Shown here: positions 53,790 through 63,515 of the stretch, piece after piece
How the letters are laid out: every line of letters starts with the position of its first letter
How positions within the stretch are numbered: position 1 is the first letter of the stretch
Source of the DNA: Desulfovibrio gilichinskyi
Lineage (GTDB): Bacteria > Desulfobacterota > Desulfovibrionia > Desulfovibrionales > Desulfovibrionaceae
Assembly (NCBI RefSeq): GCF_900177375.1
Contig: NZ_FWZU01000005.1
Span: forward strand, 186,001-250,000
Length of the DNA: 64,000 nucleotides
Direction: 5' to 3'
Program-made: the position numbers and the translations under genes
Notes under the pieces: model-generated
The model's input: only the letters and a program-made list of their open reading frames with translations
What the model was told of the DNA's origin: nothing
Databases searched by the model: none

Positions 53790-55178
53790 TTAGTCTTTAC
53801 TTTCTTCTACCTCAGAGGTTTCTAAGGGAAGAGTGATGAAAACGCTTAATCCTCCTCCAGCTCTATTCTCTGCATAGATGCTTCCTTTATGTACGACTAT
53901 TGCACGTTTAGCTATTGCTAACCCAAGGCCAGTACTATGGCTGTTACTCTTTTTCAGCCGGACGAAAGGTTCAAATATTTGTTTAAGAGATTCTGATGGT
54001 ACACCTGGGCCATGGTCTTCAACCGTGATGGTGCAAGTCTTTTTGTCATTGTATGCGAAGAGTGTCACATCAACGGAGGCTTCGCATGGGCTATGACGAA
54101 CAGCATTACGAATTACATTTTCCAAAGCTCGTCGAACCAGTTCTGCATCACCACGTACTGTGAGACTGCTTGCAGTCTCGGTTATAGTGGAGCTGTGCAG
54201 TTTGATTTGAATTTTATCCTGCTCTGATTCAAACTGAGAATTGTTGACAATTATGCGAGCAAGCTCTTGGAGATCGAAATATTCATCGGTAACAATTTCT
54301 CCTGACTCCACTCGAGAAAGAATGAGTAGTTCTCCAACGAGTTCATCCATGCGAACCGTTTCTAACTCAATCCGATCCAATAACTCTGGTGTTCGTGGAG
54401 GAATCTGACGGGCAAGTTCAATAGCTACCTGCTGCCGCGCAAGAGGAGATCTTAATTCGTGAGAAACGTCATGGAGTAATTGCTCACGAGATTCAACCAA
54501 AAATTGTAGTCGTTGAGCCATCAAGTCAAAATCTCGGGCCAAATCCGCTATTTCATCGCGGCGGCGGCCCATAAACGGTTTTAACCTTACATTTAGCACT
54601 CCATTGGTTAATTGCTTAAACCCCATGCGCAGCCGCCAGACTGGAGCGATAAGATACCATGCCAGCAAAGAGCTGAAAATAAGCCCACCCAAAATCCCTA
54701 TGATAACAAGTTCTGGTGGGACTCCGGAGGGCCCCAGTTTCTTTCCCTGTCCCATTTTAGCAGTGTTATAAGTCAGGCGAATAAACGTACCATCAGGTAA
54801 TTTCTCGACTCGGGAATAGACTCGAGACTCTTGTAAGTCAGGCTTTTCCATTTTATTTGCGACTACAATTTTGTCTTGTATAGAATCTGTAATTACTCCG
54901 TCTGGTAATTTATTGGGCAGTCGCTTGTATGATAATCGCAGACGTTCTTTTTCAGGCCATGATTCTATCAGTGTTAATAGCCCGTTTTCCCCATCAAGGT
55001 GGAAAGCTGCAGAAGCTGAAGCAAGTTGAACTTCGGCAAAAGATCGTTCAAATTCAATCTCCATTGGGTTATTATGAGGAGCACCGTTAATAGTTAATAT
55101 TACCCATATGCCCACTACAATGCAGATGAATGTCAGCCAGAAGCCGAAAAGTATTTTCCAGAACAATCTGAATTTCAT
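53790..55178 (-). CDS. CpxA-like sensor histidine kinase
   Basis: 462 residues: membrane segment (about 10-30), periplasmic domain (about 31-155), second membrane segment (about 157-177), HAMP (about 180-235), HisKA with LLHDVSHELRSPLARQQVAI, and HATPase with NVIRNAVRHSP, DHGPGVP and STGLGLAIAKR. The overall layout and the EVR-like coupling to the CpxR-like regulator next door indicate an envelope-stress sensor. Its start overlaps the stop of the regulator gene by one base. Confidence 0.88.
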   Translation of the reverse strand: MKFRLFWKILFGFWLTFICIVVGIWVILTINGAPHNNPMEIEFERSFAEVQLASASAAFHLDGENGLLTLIESWPEKERLRLSYKRLPNKLPDGVITDSIQDKIVVANKMEKPDLQESRVYSRVEKLPDGTFIRLTYNTAKMGQGKKLGPSGVPPELVIIGILGGLIFSSLLAWYLIAPVWRLRMGFKQLTNGVLNVRLKPFMGRRRDEIADLARDFDLMAQRLQFLVESREQLLHDVSHELRSPLARQQVAIELARQIPPRTPELLDRIELETVRMDELVGELLILSRVESGEIVTDEYFDLQELARIIVNNSQFESEQDKIQIKLHSSTITETASSLTVRGDAELVRRALENVIRNAVRHSPCEASVDVTLFAYNDKKTCTITVEDHGPGVPSESLKQIFEPFVRLKKSNSHSTGLGLAIAKRAIVVHKGSIYAENRAGGGLSVFITLPLETSEVEESKD

Positions 55179-55870
55179 TAGAGATGTACCCTATAGCCTA
55201 CGCCGCGAACCGTTTTTATAGTTATTTTTTCCCCGGCAACCTTGGCCAGCTTTTGGCGGAGGTTGCTTATGTGGACATCAACACTGCGGTCATATGGTTC
55301 GCGAGCACGACCTAAAACTTTTTCTGAAAGCTCATCCTTGCTAACCACCCGTTCCCCCATTCTTAATAATATTTCCAGACAGTTAAATTCTGAAAGAGTC
55401 AGTTCAACGGGAATTTCATCCCAGTGAACTTTTCGTTGTGGAACTTGCATTTTGAGAAGTCCGAGACGCAGTTCATCATCTTTCCATATATCTGTCATTT
55501 CATCCGTACGGCGCAACACCGCTCTCAAGCGAGCCACCAGCTCTCGTGGGTAGCATGGTTTCGGCATATAGTCGTCAGCGCCCATTTCCAATCCCAGCAC
55601 GCGGTCAATTTGATCGCCTTTGGCGGTAAGCATGATTATCGGAACACGGCTGGATCGTCTTATCTCATGTAAAACTTCAATTCCATCTTGGCCGGGGAGC
55701 ATTATATCAAGGAGGACTACGTCATACATGCCGGAGAGAGCTTCGGCAGCACCTTCTATACCGTTATGAACGACATGCGGATTGAATCCTTCGGCTTCAA
55801 GATATTCAGTTAATAAAATTCCCAAGTCGATATCATCATCAACAATAAGAATGCGGTTCGTTTTTTTCAT
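55178..55870 (-). CDS. CpxR-like OmpR-family response regulator
   Basis: 230 residues. Receiver domain with acidic DDD pocket (residues 11-13), phospho-acceptor D55 (VVLLDIMLPGQDG), and Lys in MPKP; C-terminal winged helix (LTLSEFNCLEILL; YDRSVDVHISNLRQKL; VRGVGYRVHL). Blocks such as DRVLGLEMGADDYMPKP and RSVDVHISNLRQKL are strikingly close to CpxR. Divergent from the macAB-tolC operon. A GTAAA-N6-GTAAA direct repeat upstream fits CpxR binding. Confidence 0.9.
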   Translation of the reverse strand: MKKTNRILIVDDDIDLGILLTEYLEAEGFNPHVVHNGIEGAAEALSGMYDVVLLDIMLPGQDGIEVLHEIRRSSRVPIIMLTAKGDQIDRVLGLEMGADDYMPKPCYPRELVARLRAVLRRTDEMTDIWKDDELRLGLLKMQVPQRKVHWDEIPVELTLSEFNCLEILLRMGERVVSKDELSEKVLGRAREPYDRSVDVHISNLRQKLAKVAGEKITIKTVRGVGYRVHL

Positions 55871-55921
55871 GTCAGTACCCTTATATAATTTTTCGCTATA
55901 TGCGAAGTTCCTAATCCATAA

Positions 55922-55937
55922 TTTACAATCTCTTTAC
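55922..55937 (-). promoter_or_regulatory. CpxR-type box (GTAAA-N6-GTAAA)
   Basis: On the minus strand GTAAAGAGATTGTAAA lies 52 bp before the start of the CpxR-like gene and about 160 bp before macA on the other strand. It matches the known CpxR consensus of two GTAAA repeats with a short spacer. Suggests autoregulation and possibly control of the divergent efflux operon (inference). Confidence 0.6.
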
Positions 55938-55994
55938 AGTTTCTTGTCTAATATTTAACCCCCAAAGGGGTTTTGATGGACTATAACTAAAAAA

Positions 55995-56064
55995 GAAACA
56001 GCGTCCCCACCTAACTTCATTTAAGTGTACCATTACCCCCTCCCTCTCACGGGGACGGTGTTTC
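55995..56064. repeat. Inverted-repeat element, REP/MITE-like
   Basis: GAAACAGCGTCCCC (55995-56008) is mirrored by GGGGACGGTGTTTC (56051-56064) with one mismatch, enclosing 42 bases including a TTAAGTG motif. This resembles the GGGGAC-ended palindromes mobilised by REP-associated (IS200-like) tyrosine transposases. It sits 30 bp before macA, so as RNA it would form a hairpin in the macA leader. Confidence 0.55.
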
Positions 56065-56094
56065 TTATGAATAATAACAACTACAGGATATACA

Positions 56095-57279
56095 ATGAAT
56101 AAGTTTTTTAAAATAGGCATTATTGCCAGCATCTGCGTTATTGGAATAGGGATGAAATTTATACTTTTCCCTGCGAATCAGTCTGTGCAGTATCTGACGA
56201 CCAAGGTAGTCAAAAGCGACATTCAAGAAACTGTATTGGCAACAGGAACCCTTGAAGCTTTCAAACAGGTCAGCGTTGGAGCTCAGGCCTCAGGACAGGT
56301 TAAGTCTCTTAACGTTTCCCTTGGCGATGAAGTGAAAAAAGGAGACCTGATAGCGGAGATAGATTCGCAATCTCAGGAAAATAATTTGCATATAGCCGAA
56401 GCGGATCTGGAAAATGTCAAAGCTCAGCTGACTGCTAAGAAAGCAGAACTCAATCTGGCCGAATCAGAATATAAACGTCAAAAGGGTATGCTCGGCGCAA
56501 AAGCAACCTCTATACAAGATTATGAAAGTGCTTTGGCTACTCTGGCAGAGACCAAGGCAGAGATTGCAGCTCTTGATGCACAAATCGTGGCAGCTTCTAT
56601 TGATGTGGATACAGCGCGGGTAACTCTTGGATATACCTCCATTACTGCGCCAATGGATGGCATTGTCGTGGCTATTGTGACCAAGGAAGGCCAGACTGTT
56701 AACGCAGCTCAGGCAACCCCGACGATAGTTAAACTTGCCCAGCTTGATACAATGACCGTTAAGGCTGAAGTGTCGGAAGCTGATGTGGTCAAAGTCTATC
56801 CCGGACAAAAAGTTTATTTTACTATTCTCGGTGAACCGGACCACAAATATAAAGCGACACTTAGAAGTATCGAGCCCGCGCCAGATTCCATCGAAGATGA
56901 GGACAGTAACGACACAACCAGCTCAGAGGATGAAGCTATTTATTACAATGCTCTGTTCGATGTGCCTAATCCAGATCACAAATTGCGCATTTCCATGACT
57001 GTTGAAGCGACTATCATTCTTAATGAGGCTACGAATGTATGCATCATTCCAGAGGGGGCTTTGGGTGCTAAAGATGAACAAGGGCGGTCTTCTGTACAAA
57101 TTCTCAGTGCTGACGGCAAACCAGAAACTCTGAAGGTGCATACAGGTCTGAGTGATTCAGTCAATATTCAAATCATAGATGGCTTGAAAGAAGGTGATAG
57201 CGTGATACTTGGAGAAGCTGATGCTGATTCTGTTATCAAGGAAGAATCAAATCGGCCTCGCCAGCCTATGGGACTATAA
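56095..57279 (+). CDS. macA: MacA-like periplasmic adaptor
   Basis: 394 residues of the HlyD/MacA family, joining MacB to an outer-membrane channel. N-terminal membrane anchor (about 6-26), lipoyl half-motifs ([20 protein letters not shown]), a long helical hairpin (about 95-180), then [20 protein letters not shown] and barrel domains. An acidic insert (about 262-278, [17 protein letters not shown]) is unusual. First gene of macA-macB-nodT; 2-bp gap to macB. Transports macrolides, peptides or lipid-like molecules in relatives. Confidence 0.92.
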   Translation: MNKFFKIGIIASICVIGIGMKFILFPANQSVQYLTTKVVKSDIQETVLATGTLEAFKQVSVGAQASGQVKSLNVSLGDEVKKGDLIAEIDSQSQENNLHIAEADLENVKAQLTAKKAELNLAESEYKRQKGMLGAKATSIQDYESALATLAETKAEIAALDAQIVAASIDVDTARVTLGYTSITAPMDGIVVAIVTKEGQTVNAAQATPTIVKLAQLDTMTVKAEVSEADVVKVYPGQKVYFTILGEPDHKYKATLRSIEPAPDSIEDEDSNDTTSSEDEAIYYNALFDVPNPDHKLRISMTVEATIILNEATNVCIIPEGALGAKDEQGRSSVQILSADGKPETLKVHTGLSDSVNIQIIDGLKEGDSVILGEADADSVIKEESNRPRQPMGL

Positions 57280-57281
57280 TT

Positions 57282-59225
57282 ATGCCATTACTTCAAATAA
57301 AAAATCTCAGAAAAGAATATCCCGCCGGGGATCAGACCATGATGGTGCTTAAAGACGTGAATATAAGCATCGAAGCCGGAGAGATGGTTGCGATTGTAGG
57401 AGCTTCAGGCTCCGGTAAGTCCACGCTTATGAATATTATTGGCTGTCTTGATCAGCCGACAAGTGGCACATATTGCATCTCCGGTCGGGATGTTGGCGAA
57501 CTCGACGCCAACGAACTCGCAAAACTTCGACGAGAACATTTTGGTTTTATTTTTCAACGCTATCATCTGTTGTCTTCGCTTACAGCTTTGGAAAATGTCG
57601 AAATACCCGCTATTTATGCTGGAATGGCTCAAGCAGCACGGCATGAACGGGCCGCTCAACTCCTTGCCAGATTAGGACTTGAAGAACGTGTTCATTATCG
57701 TCCCGGTCAACTTTCCGGGGGGCAGCAGCAGCGGGTAAGTATCTCTCGGGCTCTGATGAATGGCGGGCAGGTAATTCTGGCTGACGAACCAACAGGAGCT
57801 CTTGATAGTACCAGTAGTAAAGAAACCATGAAACTGCTGACGGAATTAAATTCTGAAGGGCATACTCTTATAGTTGTCACGCACGATATGGAAGTGGCCG
57901 CCTATGCCCGAAGAATTATTGAAATCCGTGATGGGGAAGTCGTTTCCGATCGTTTGAATACAACCGACTCCGGCCTTGTTTTTAAAAAGAGTAAAACTCT
58001 TTCTGTCAAAAGAGCAAAGGTAGCATGGCTGGATCAGTCGATGGAATTACTGCGGATGGCTTTATCCTCTATGATGGCCCATAAACTACGTACATTTTTG
58101 ACCATGCTCGGGATTATTATAGGGATTGCATCAGTTGTATCTGTCGTGGCTTTGGGAAAGGGGTCAGAGCAGAGTGTCCTTAAAAATATTAGCTCAATAG
58201 GCACTAACGTTATCGATATTTTCCCTGGTGCTGATTTTGGCGACCGAAGGGCCGGCAATGTTCATACATTGATCCCTGCCGATGCCTCGGCATTGTCTCA
58301 ACAACCTTATGTCGACAGTGTAACTCCAAAACTTTCAACTACATTGGAATTGCGTTACCGAAATATAGATGTCTCTGCATCTGTAAGTGGTGTTGGTGAC
58401 CAATATTTCAGAGTTTACGGCTATGAAATAGCAGAGGGTAGTGCCTTTAATAAAGATATGGTCACGAGTATCAAACAGGTGGCCGTCATTGATCAGAACA
58501 CGCGGAAGAGACTGTTTGGAACGGATAAAGATGTTCTCGGCAAGGTCATCATTCTTGGCAGCGTGCCCTGCCGGATAATAGGTGTAACCAAGAAAAAACA
58601 ATCTTTCTTTGGGAATAGTGACTCCCTCAACATTTGGGTTCCGTACACAACGGCCATGCACCGTATCATCGGCCAGGCATATCTGGCGAACATTACTGTA
58701 CGCGTTAAGGATGGAATGCCTATGCAGGCTGCTGAAAAAGGCATTCAAAAGATGCTTGTCCGAAGGCATAATCTCAAAGATTTTTTTATAATGAACACTG
58801 ATACTATTCGCAAGACCATTGAAAGTACGACACAGACCATGACGCTGCTTATCTCCGCTATTGCAATTATTTCATTGGTAGTCGGCGGGATAGGAGTCAT
58901 GAATATCATGCTTGTTTCGGTAACGGAACGAACAGGAGAAATAGGAGTCCGAATGGCTGTAGGGGCCAGATGCAGTGATATTATGATTCAGTTCCTTATC
59001 GAAGCCGTGTTGGTCTGTTTACTGGGTGGAATTTTCGGAATTGTCCTGTCTCTGATAGTCGGGGTAATTTTTTCATACAGCGGAAGTAGCTACACAATGG
59101 TTTATTCCTCTACATCAATGATTTTAGCTTTTGTTTGCTCAACAATTATCGGAGTTGTCTTTGGGTATCTTCCGGCTCGTAGCGCCGCAAGTCTTAATCC
59201 AGTGGATGCTCTTGTACGTGAATAG
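57282..59225 (+). CDS. macB: MacB-like ABC transporter (fused ATPase-permease)
   Basis: 647 residues, the standard MacB fusion. ATPase domain with Walker [10 protein letters not shown], signature [15 protein letters not shown], Walker [13 protein letters not shown] and H-loop VVTHD; then a first membrane helix (about 272-292), a large periplasmic domain (about 295-515), and three C-terminal helices of FtsX type, with the [17 protein letters not shown] stalk motif. Mechanotransmission pump working with MacA and the downstream outer-membrane factor. Confidence 0.94.
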   Translation: MPLLQIKNLRKEYPAGDQTMMVLKDVNISIEAGEMVAIVGASGSGKSTLMNIIGCLDQPTSGTYCISGRDVGELDANELAKLRREHFGFIFQRYHLLSSLTALENVEIPAIYAGMAQAARHERAAQLLARLGLEERVHYRPGQLSGGQQQRVSISRALMNGGQVILADEPTGALDSTSSKETMKLLTELNSEGHTLIVVTHDMEVAAYARRIIEIRDGEVVSDRLNTTDSGLVFKKSKTLSVKRAKVAWLDQSMELLRMALSSMMAHKLRTFLTMLGIIIGIASVVSVVALGKGSEQSVLKNISSIGTNVIDIFPGADFGDRRAGNVHTLIPADASALSQQPYVDSVTPKLSTTLELRYRNIDVSASVSGVGDQYFRVYGYEIAEGSAFNKDMVTSIKQVAVIDQNTRKRLFGTDKDVLGKVIILGSVPCRIIGVTKKKQSFFGNSDSLNIWVPYTTAMHRIIGQAYLANITVRVKDGMPMQAAEKGIQKMLVRRHNLKDFFIMNTDTIRKTIESTTQTMTLLISAIAIISLVVGGIGVMNIMLVSVTERTGEIGVRMAVGARCSDIMIQFLIEAVLVCLLGGIFGIVLSLIVGVIFSYSGSSYTMVYSSTSMILAFVCSTIIGVVFGYLPARSAASLNPVDALVRE

Positions 59226-59240
59226 CAAAGAAGGAACATA

Positions 59241-60659
59241 ATGACTCGTTTTATCATTTATATAGTAAGTATCTCTTTCCTACTTAGTGGTTGCGGACCT
59301 CTGTTACGAACAGACTTCACTCCACCAGAAGTAGTTATCCCAACAGGGTGGAATGCCACAGGAAACAGTACTGACAAAGTTACGTCCAATGTCGAAAAAT
59401 GGCCCGACAGTTTCGGAGACCCTAAGCTTTCGAGCTTGGTGACGCTTGCTTTAAAACGCAACAATAACCTCGCGGCTGCATCTTTTCGAGTGAGACAGGC
59501 ACAGATAAAAGCCGGACTCGACTATAATAGTTTATGGCCGCAACTTTCAGGCGGTGTCGCCGGCAATAATCAGAATAATTTTAATAAAGGCGATTGGGAC
59601 AACTCATATTCGACTAATTTTGATATCAGCTACGAAGCAGATCTCTGGGGTAAACTATCCCGAACCCATGATTCATCTAAATGGGAAGCTGAGGCTACAA
59701 ATGAAGATAGATTAAGTACCGCTTTGACTTTGGTAGGAACCACTATGAAGCTGTATTGGAAGATAGCTTACCATAACGTGCTCCTTGATCTTAGTAAAAG
59801 TAATATCGATTCATCCAAAGAAACATTGGGGCTGATGATAGCGCAGAAGAAGTTTGGTGCCAGTTCGGAGCTGGAAGTTAGCGAAGCAAAACAAGATTTG
59901 GCTAATTTACTGGCTGAGCACCAAAGTCTTGTGCAGGATAAGCAGGAAGATCTTAACGCTTTGGCTGTACTCTTTGATATGCCTCCAGGTAAAGTTATGG
60001 CTGATCCGAATAAACTTATAAGCACAAAACTTCCAACCATTCCAGTCGGTTTGCCCGTGGAGCTGTTAGGACGCCGACCGGACTTACGCGCTGCGGAAAT
60101 GCGGTTGCGTAAACTTTTGGCAAATACAGATGTTGCCCACGCTAACTTTTACCCGACGCTTTCGCTTACAGGCAGCTTAGGAACTTCAAGCACAGAACTT
60201 TCAAATTTTCTTGATAATCCCTTTGCGGCGGTTGCTTCAAGCATTGCCTTTCCATTTCTCAACTGGAACAGGTTACAGTTAAACCTTGATGAATCGCAGG
60301 CAGAATATGATGAAGCCGTAGTTAATTTCAGACAAACTCTGTACGAGTCGATGAAAGAGGTTGAGAATGCTCTTTCCAATCAAAAAAATCTGACCGAAAA
60401 GGGAAAATATTTAAAAGATAATTTTGAAGCCGCCCTTGCAGTAGAACAGATATATGAGGTCCGTTACAAGTCCGGATTCGGAACGTTGAAGGACTGGCTT
60501 GACTCGCAAGATACAAGGCGTAAGGCCGAAGAAGCATTGGCTGAAAATATATATAACCGTTTAGTCAACTATATTAACTTGTATCAGGCTCTTGGTGGTG
60601 AACCGGAAGAAAAGGATTTAAAAAACGGTCTTCCATTGCAACAAGAGCAACATATATAA
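59241..60659 (+). CDS. NodT-family outer-membrane efflux lipoprotein
   Basis: 472 residues. Signal peptide with lipobox (LLSGC, Cys at about 18), then two OEP repeats: PDLRAAEMRLRKLLANTDVA and LGRRP are typical of NodT/RND-type outer-membrane factors. Completes the MacAB-TolC type pump, 15 bp after macB. Anchored to the outer membrane by lipid. Confidence 0.92.
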   Translation: MTRFIIYIVSISFLLSGCGPLLRTDFTPPEVVIPTGWNATGNSTDKVTSNVEKWPDSFGDPKLSSLVTLALKRNNNLAAASFRVRQAQIKAGLDYNSLWPQLSGGVAGNNQNNFNKGDWDNSYSTNFDISYEADLWGKLSRTHDSSKWEAEATNEDRLSTALTLVGTTMKLYWKIAYHNVLLDLSKSNIDSSKETLGLMIAQKKFGASSELEVSEAKQDLANLLAEHQSLVQDKQEDLNALAVLFDMPPGKVMADPNKLISTKLPTIPVGLPVELLGRRPDLRAAEMRLRKLLANTDVAHANFYPTLSLTGSLGTSSTELSNFLDNPFAAVASSIAFPFLNWNRLQLNLDESQAEYDEAVVNFRQTLYESMKEVENALSNQKNLTEKGKYLKDNFEAALAVEQIYEVRYKSGFGTLKDWLDSQDTRRKAEEALAENIYNRLVNYINLYQALGGEPEEKDLKNGLPLQQEQHI

Positions 60660-60846
60660 GCTATTTCATTTACGAGCATCGATATATGCTGAATCTTATC
60701 TTTGATTTCAAATTAATACAGGATTTTTAATCTATAGTGCTCTTAGCATGACAATATGTGATTTTATCAATGTAAGCCAAAACATCAAAGAACAGGTAGA
60801 AGTCGGTTAATAATTAGTTTTAAGCATAATTAATGGGAAATAAGAT

Positions 60847-61521
60847 ATGAGAACTGTTAAGATCACCGGTTGTTTTTCGCTTTTATTTATTCTCGCTGCT
60901 TGCGGAAACGATCTGGTTATATTGAAACAGGAGATTCCTATTTCAACTGTACCTATGAATTCAACTGTATATGTTGATGGGAATTTTACCTGCACGACCC
61001 CTTGCAAGCTCAATTTGACTAGAAATTTTGACCACATTCTAACTTTTTATAAAGATGGTTATAAGCAAGAGGATGTAATTATTAAAAGAGAATATCAACA
61101 ATCTAAAGTTCTAGCTAGCGCCGTTTCAAGCGGGATTTACTCTACAGACATCAGCCTAAGTCAATCGGTATTTCTAGGAGTTGAAAAAGGAGTAGAATCA
61201 ATTAAAGAGCAAGAAATTACGGGTGAAGCGTACTTGCTGACACCTTCAGCTGTTTCATTAAAAATGAGGCTGAATAACGCTACAGATTTTTCGGAGATGG
61301 TCGCAGAGAATGAAACCGTTAGTTATGCTCCGCGACCAATTCGTTATGCTCCGCCACCAAAAGGGTTTGTGGATTATCTTTCCGATATGCCGAAGGCTAA
61401 AGTTGTATTCAGCAAAGACCAATATATGCAGACATGCGAACCTGCCAGAATTACACGTGAGGTTTTAGAAAGGTTTATAAATTCTATAATAATGAGAACG
61501 TATATAAACTTTCCTCAGTAA
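60847..61521 (+). CDS. Lipoprotein with PEGA-like domain
   Basis: 224 residues. Signal peptide and lipobox LAAC (Cys about 19). Residues 32-75 (VPMNSTVYVDGNFTCTTPCK, then a DHILTFYKDGYKQEDVIIKR stretch) match a PEGA-type carbohydrate- or surface-associated repeat. The rest is unassigned, with a proline-rich patch (RPIRYAPPPKGF). Follows the efflux operon after 187 bp that hold nothing else recognised, and ends before a terminator. Confidence 0.7.
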   Translation: MRTVKITGCFSLLFILAACGNDLVILKQEIPISTVPMNSTVYVDGNFTCTTPCKLNLTRNFDHILTFYKDGYKQEDVIIKREYQQSKVLASAVSSGIYSTDISLSQSVFLGVEKGVESIKEQEITGEAYLLTPSAVSLKMRLNNATDFSEMVAENETVSYAPRPIRYAPPPKGFVDYLSDMPKAKVVFSKDQYMQTCEPARITREVLERFINSIIMRTYINFPQ

Positions 61522-61590
61522 TAAAGTCGGTAACTCAAATGAAGACAGTTTTTATTGCTGGATAGATTTTATTTTTATCTCTACCAACAA

Positions 61591-61627
61591 AAAAAGGCTT
61601 AGAAGTTAAATCTTCTAAGCCTTTATT
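61591..61627. terminator. Bidirectional intrinsic terminator
   Basis: A 13-bp perfect stem (61593-61605 with 61612-61624) with a 6-nt loop, A run on the left and T-rich right side. Lies between the convergent lipoprotein and dehydratase genes. Confidence 0.85.
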
Positions 61628-61659
61628 CGTCATGTCAAAGGAGATACAAACTGCTCAGG

Positions 61660-63381
61660 TTAAGCCATGTAGGCCCCTTTCATAGCGGAAACTGCGCTGT
61701 CGGAATAACGCTTAAGGACACCGCGTTTCTGCGGACGTTCCGGCAGAGTCCAGTTTTTTCTGCGCTGAGCAAGGATGTCGGTAATTTCCTGAGGAGATTT
61801 TTTTTCTCCGTTCACTCCGACGATCTGGAGAGCTCTATTCGGGATGTTAATTTCAATTAGATCGTTATTTTCGATCAGTGCGATCGGTCCACCATCCACA
61901 GCTTCAGGGGAGACGTGACCGATGCAGGGACCGCTTGTGGCTCCTGAGAAACGGCCGTCTGTCACTATTGCAACCGTGCCGTTAAGAGTCTCATCATAGA
62001 CGATTGCGTCAGTTGTCATGAACATTTCAGGCATACCGCTTCCCTTAGGACCTTCGTAGCGGATGACTACTACGGAACCGGGCTTGATATTGCCGGCAAT
62101 GATGCTGGTTTGAGCCTCTTCTTCACTGTCGAAGACCATAGCCGGGCCGACATGCTGGTGCATGTCAGGCAGTACTGCCGCATATTTCACAACTGCGCCT
62201 TCAGGGGCTATATTGCCTTCCAAAACAGCTATGGAACCACTTTTCTTGGATTGTTCAGGAGTACGGATAACATCGTTCAGCGGGATGCTGTAACTTTTCA
62301 GATAACCGTGGCAGCGGTCAAAGAAACCGTCTTTTTCTAGGATTTCCAGAGAATCACCGAGAGTACGGCCGGTAACAGTCATAACGTCAAGGTCAAGCTG
62401 ATCCCGCAGCAAATGCTGCACCATGGGAACGCCTCCTGCAAACCAGAAAAGTTCAGCTGTATACTTTCCGCTAGGCTGTATGTTGGTTAGATATTTGATT
62501 TCCTGGCCAATGGCATCAAATTCTTTAGGATCTATATCTATGCCGACTTCATGGGCAATTGCCGGCATATGGATGAAAGCATTGGTGCTGCCGCCGATGG
62601 CTGCGTGAACTTTCATGGCGTTGATGAAGTTTGCTTTTGTGAGGATCTTGCGTGCAGTAATGCCTTTTTCGGCCAGATACATGATTTGCTTACCTGCCGC
62701 ACGGGCCATGCGTCTAATTTCAGACATGGTTGCCGGCATGAGTGCTGTTCCCGGTAAGGCCATGCCCAGAGCTTCGGACATGCACTGCATTGTGCTTGCA
62801 GTTCCCATGAATTGGCATGCACCACAGGACGGGCAGCCTGTGAGCTGATAATTTTTCATTTCCGCGAGGTCAACATGCCCTTTTTTCTTGCGTGCTGAGA
62901 GCGGTCCGGCAAGGCCGGAAGTGGAGTTATTCGGTCCTGAGCGCATGGCTCCGCCGGGAATATGAATGGTAGGTATATCCATTCTGGCTGCGGCCATAAG
63001 GTGGGCTGGAGTGGATTTATCGCATCCTGACAGCAATAGCATGCCGTCCCAAGGGATGACGGAAGCATGAATTTCGACCATATCCGCAATGATACCGCGG
63101 GAGCAGAGGATGAAGTTCATGCCTTCATGACCCTGTGCCCAGCCGTCGCATATATCCGTGACGTGGAACTTAGCAGGGCGTCCGCCGGCTTCATATACTC
63201 CGATAGAGGCTTCTTCGCTCAGGACATCTAAATGATAACTTCCGGGGTGGCTGTCTCCTTGAACATCATCAATAATAATCTGGGGCTTGTTAACATCTTC
63301 TCTTGTCCAGTTCATACCCATCATAAGGGCATCAATCTGCGACCATAGGTCTCGCACGCGTTCGCATTTTTGTTTTTGCAT
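61660..63381 (-). CDS. IlvD/EDD-family dehydratase, probably sugar-acid type
   Basis: Fe-S dehydratase of the dihydroxy-acid/phosphogluconate family. 573 residues. Cluster cysteines in LSGCDKSTPAHL and GCPSCGACQFMGTA; signature TDGRFSGATSGPCIGHVSPE. The family includes DHAD (IlvD) and aldonate dehydratases. A DapA-family gene lies immediately upstream; such pairs usually serve aldonic-acid catabolism (dehydratase, then 2-keto-3-deoxy aldolase or dehydratase). I therefore favour a sugar-acid role over valine/isoleucine synthesis, but cannot exclude IlvD. AAGGA precedes the ATG. Confidence 0.85.
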   Translation of the reverse strand: MQKQKCERVRDLWSQIDALMMGMNWTREDVNKPQIIIDDVQGDSHPGSYHLDVLSEEASIGVYEAGGRPAKFHVTDICDGWAQGHEGMNFILCSRGIIADMVEIHASVIPWDGMLLLSGCDKSTPAHLMAAARMDIPTIHIPGGAMRSGPNNSTSGLAGPLSARKKKGHVDLAEMKNYQLTGCPSCGACQFMGTASTMQCMSEALGMALPGTALMPATMSEIRRMARAAGKQIMYLAEKGITARKILTKANFINAMKVHAAIGGSTNAFIHMPAIAHEVGIDIDPKEFDAIGQEIKYLTNIQPSGKYTAELFWFAGGVPMVQHLLRDQLDLDVMTVTGRTLGDSLEILEKDGFFDRCHGYLKSYSIPLNDVIRTPEQSKKSGSIAVLEGNIAPEGAVVKYAAVLPDMHQHVGPAMVFDSEEEAQTSIIAGNIKPGSVVVIRYEGPKGSGMPEMFMTTDAIVYDETLNGTVAIVTDGRFSGATSGPCIGHVSPEAVDGGPIALIENNDLIEINIPNRALQIVGVNGEKKSPQEITDILAQRRKNWTLPERPQKRGVLKRYSDSAVSAMKGAYMA

Positions 63382-63398
63382 AGCTTTCTATCCTTTGC

Positions 63399-63425
63399 CC
63401 CCCCCCTAAAGAGGGGGCTTTCTTT
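63399..63425. promoter_or_regulatory. C/G-rich hairpin before the dehydratase gene
   Basis: A run of nine C residues pairs with GGGGG around TAAAGA, located between the DapA-family gene and the dehydratase start. It could stabilise mRNA ends or attenuate transcription; the homopolymer may also vary in length. Low information. Confidence 0.35.
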
Positions 63426-63515
63426 ACTGTCATTCGTTATAAACGGATGGGAATGATCAAATAACATCATGGACTATCGGATTACATCCGAAGAGCGTCC
63501 ATTTTTTTAAGATAA

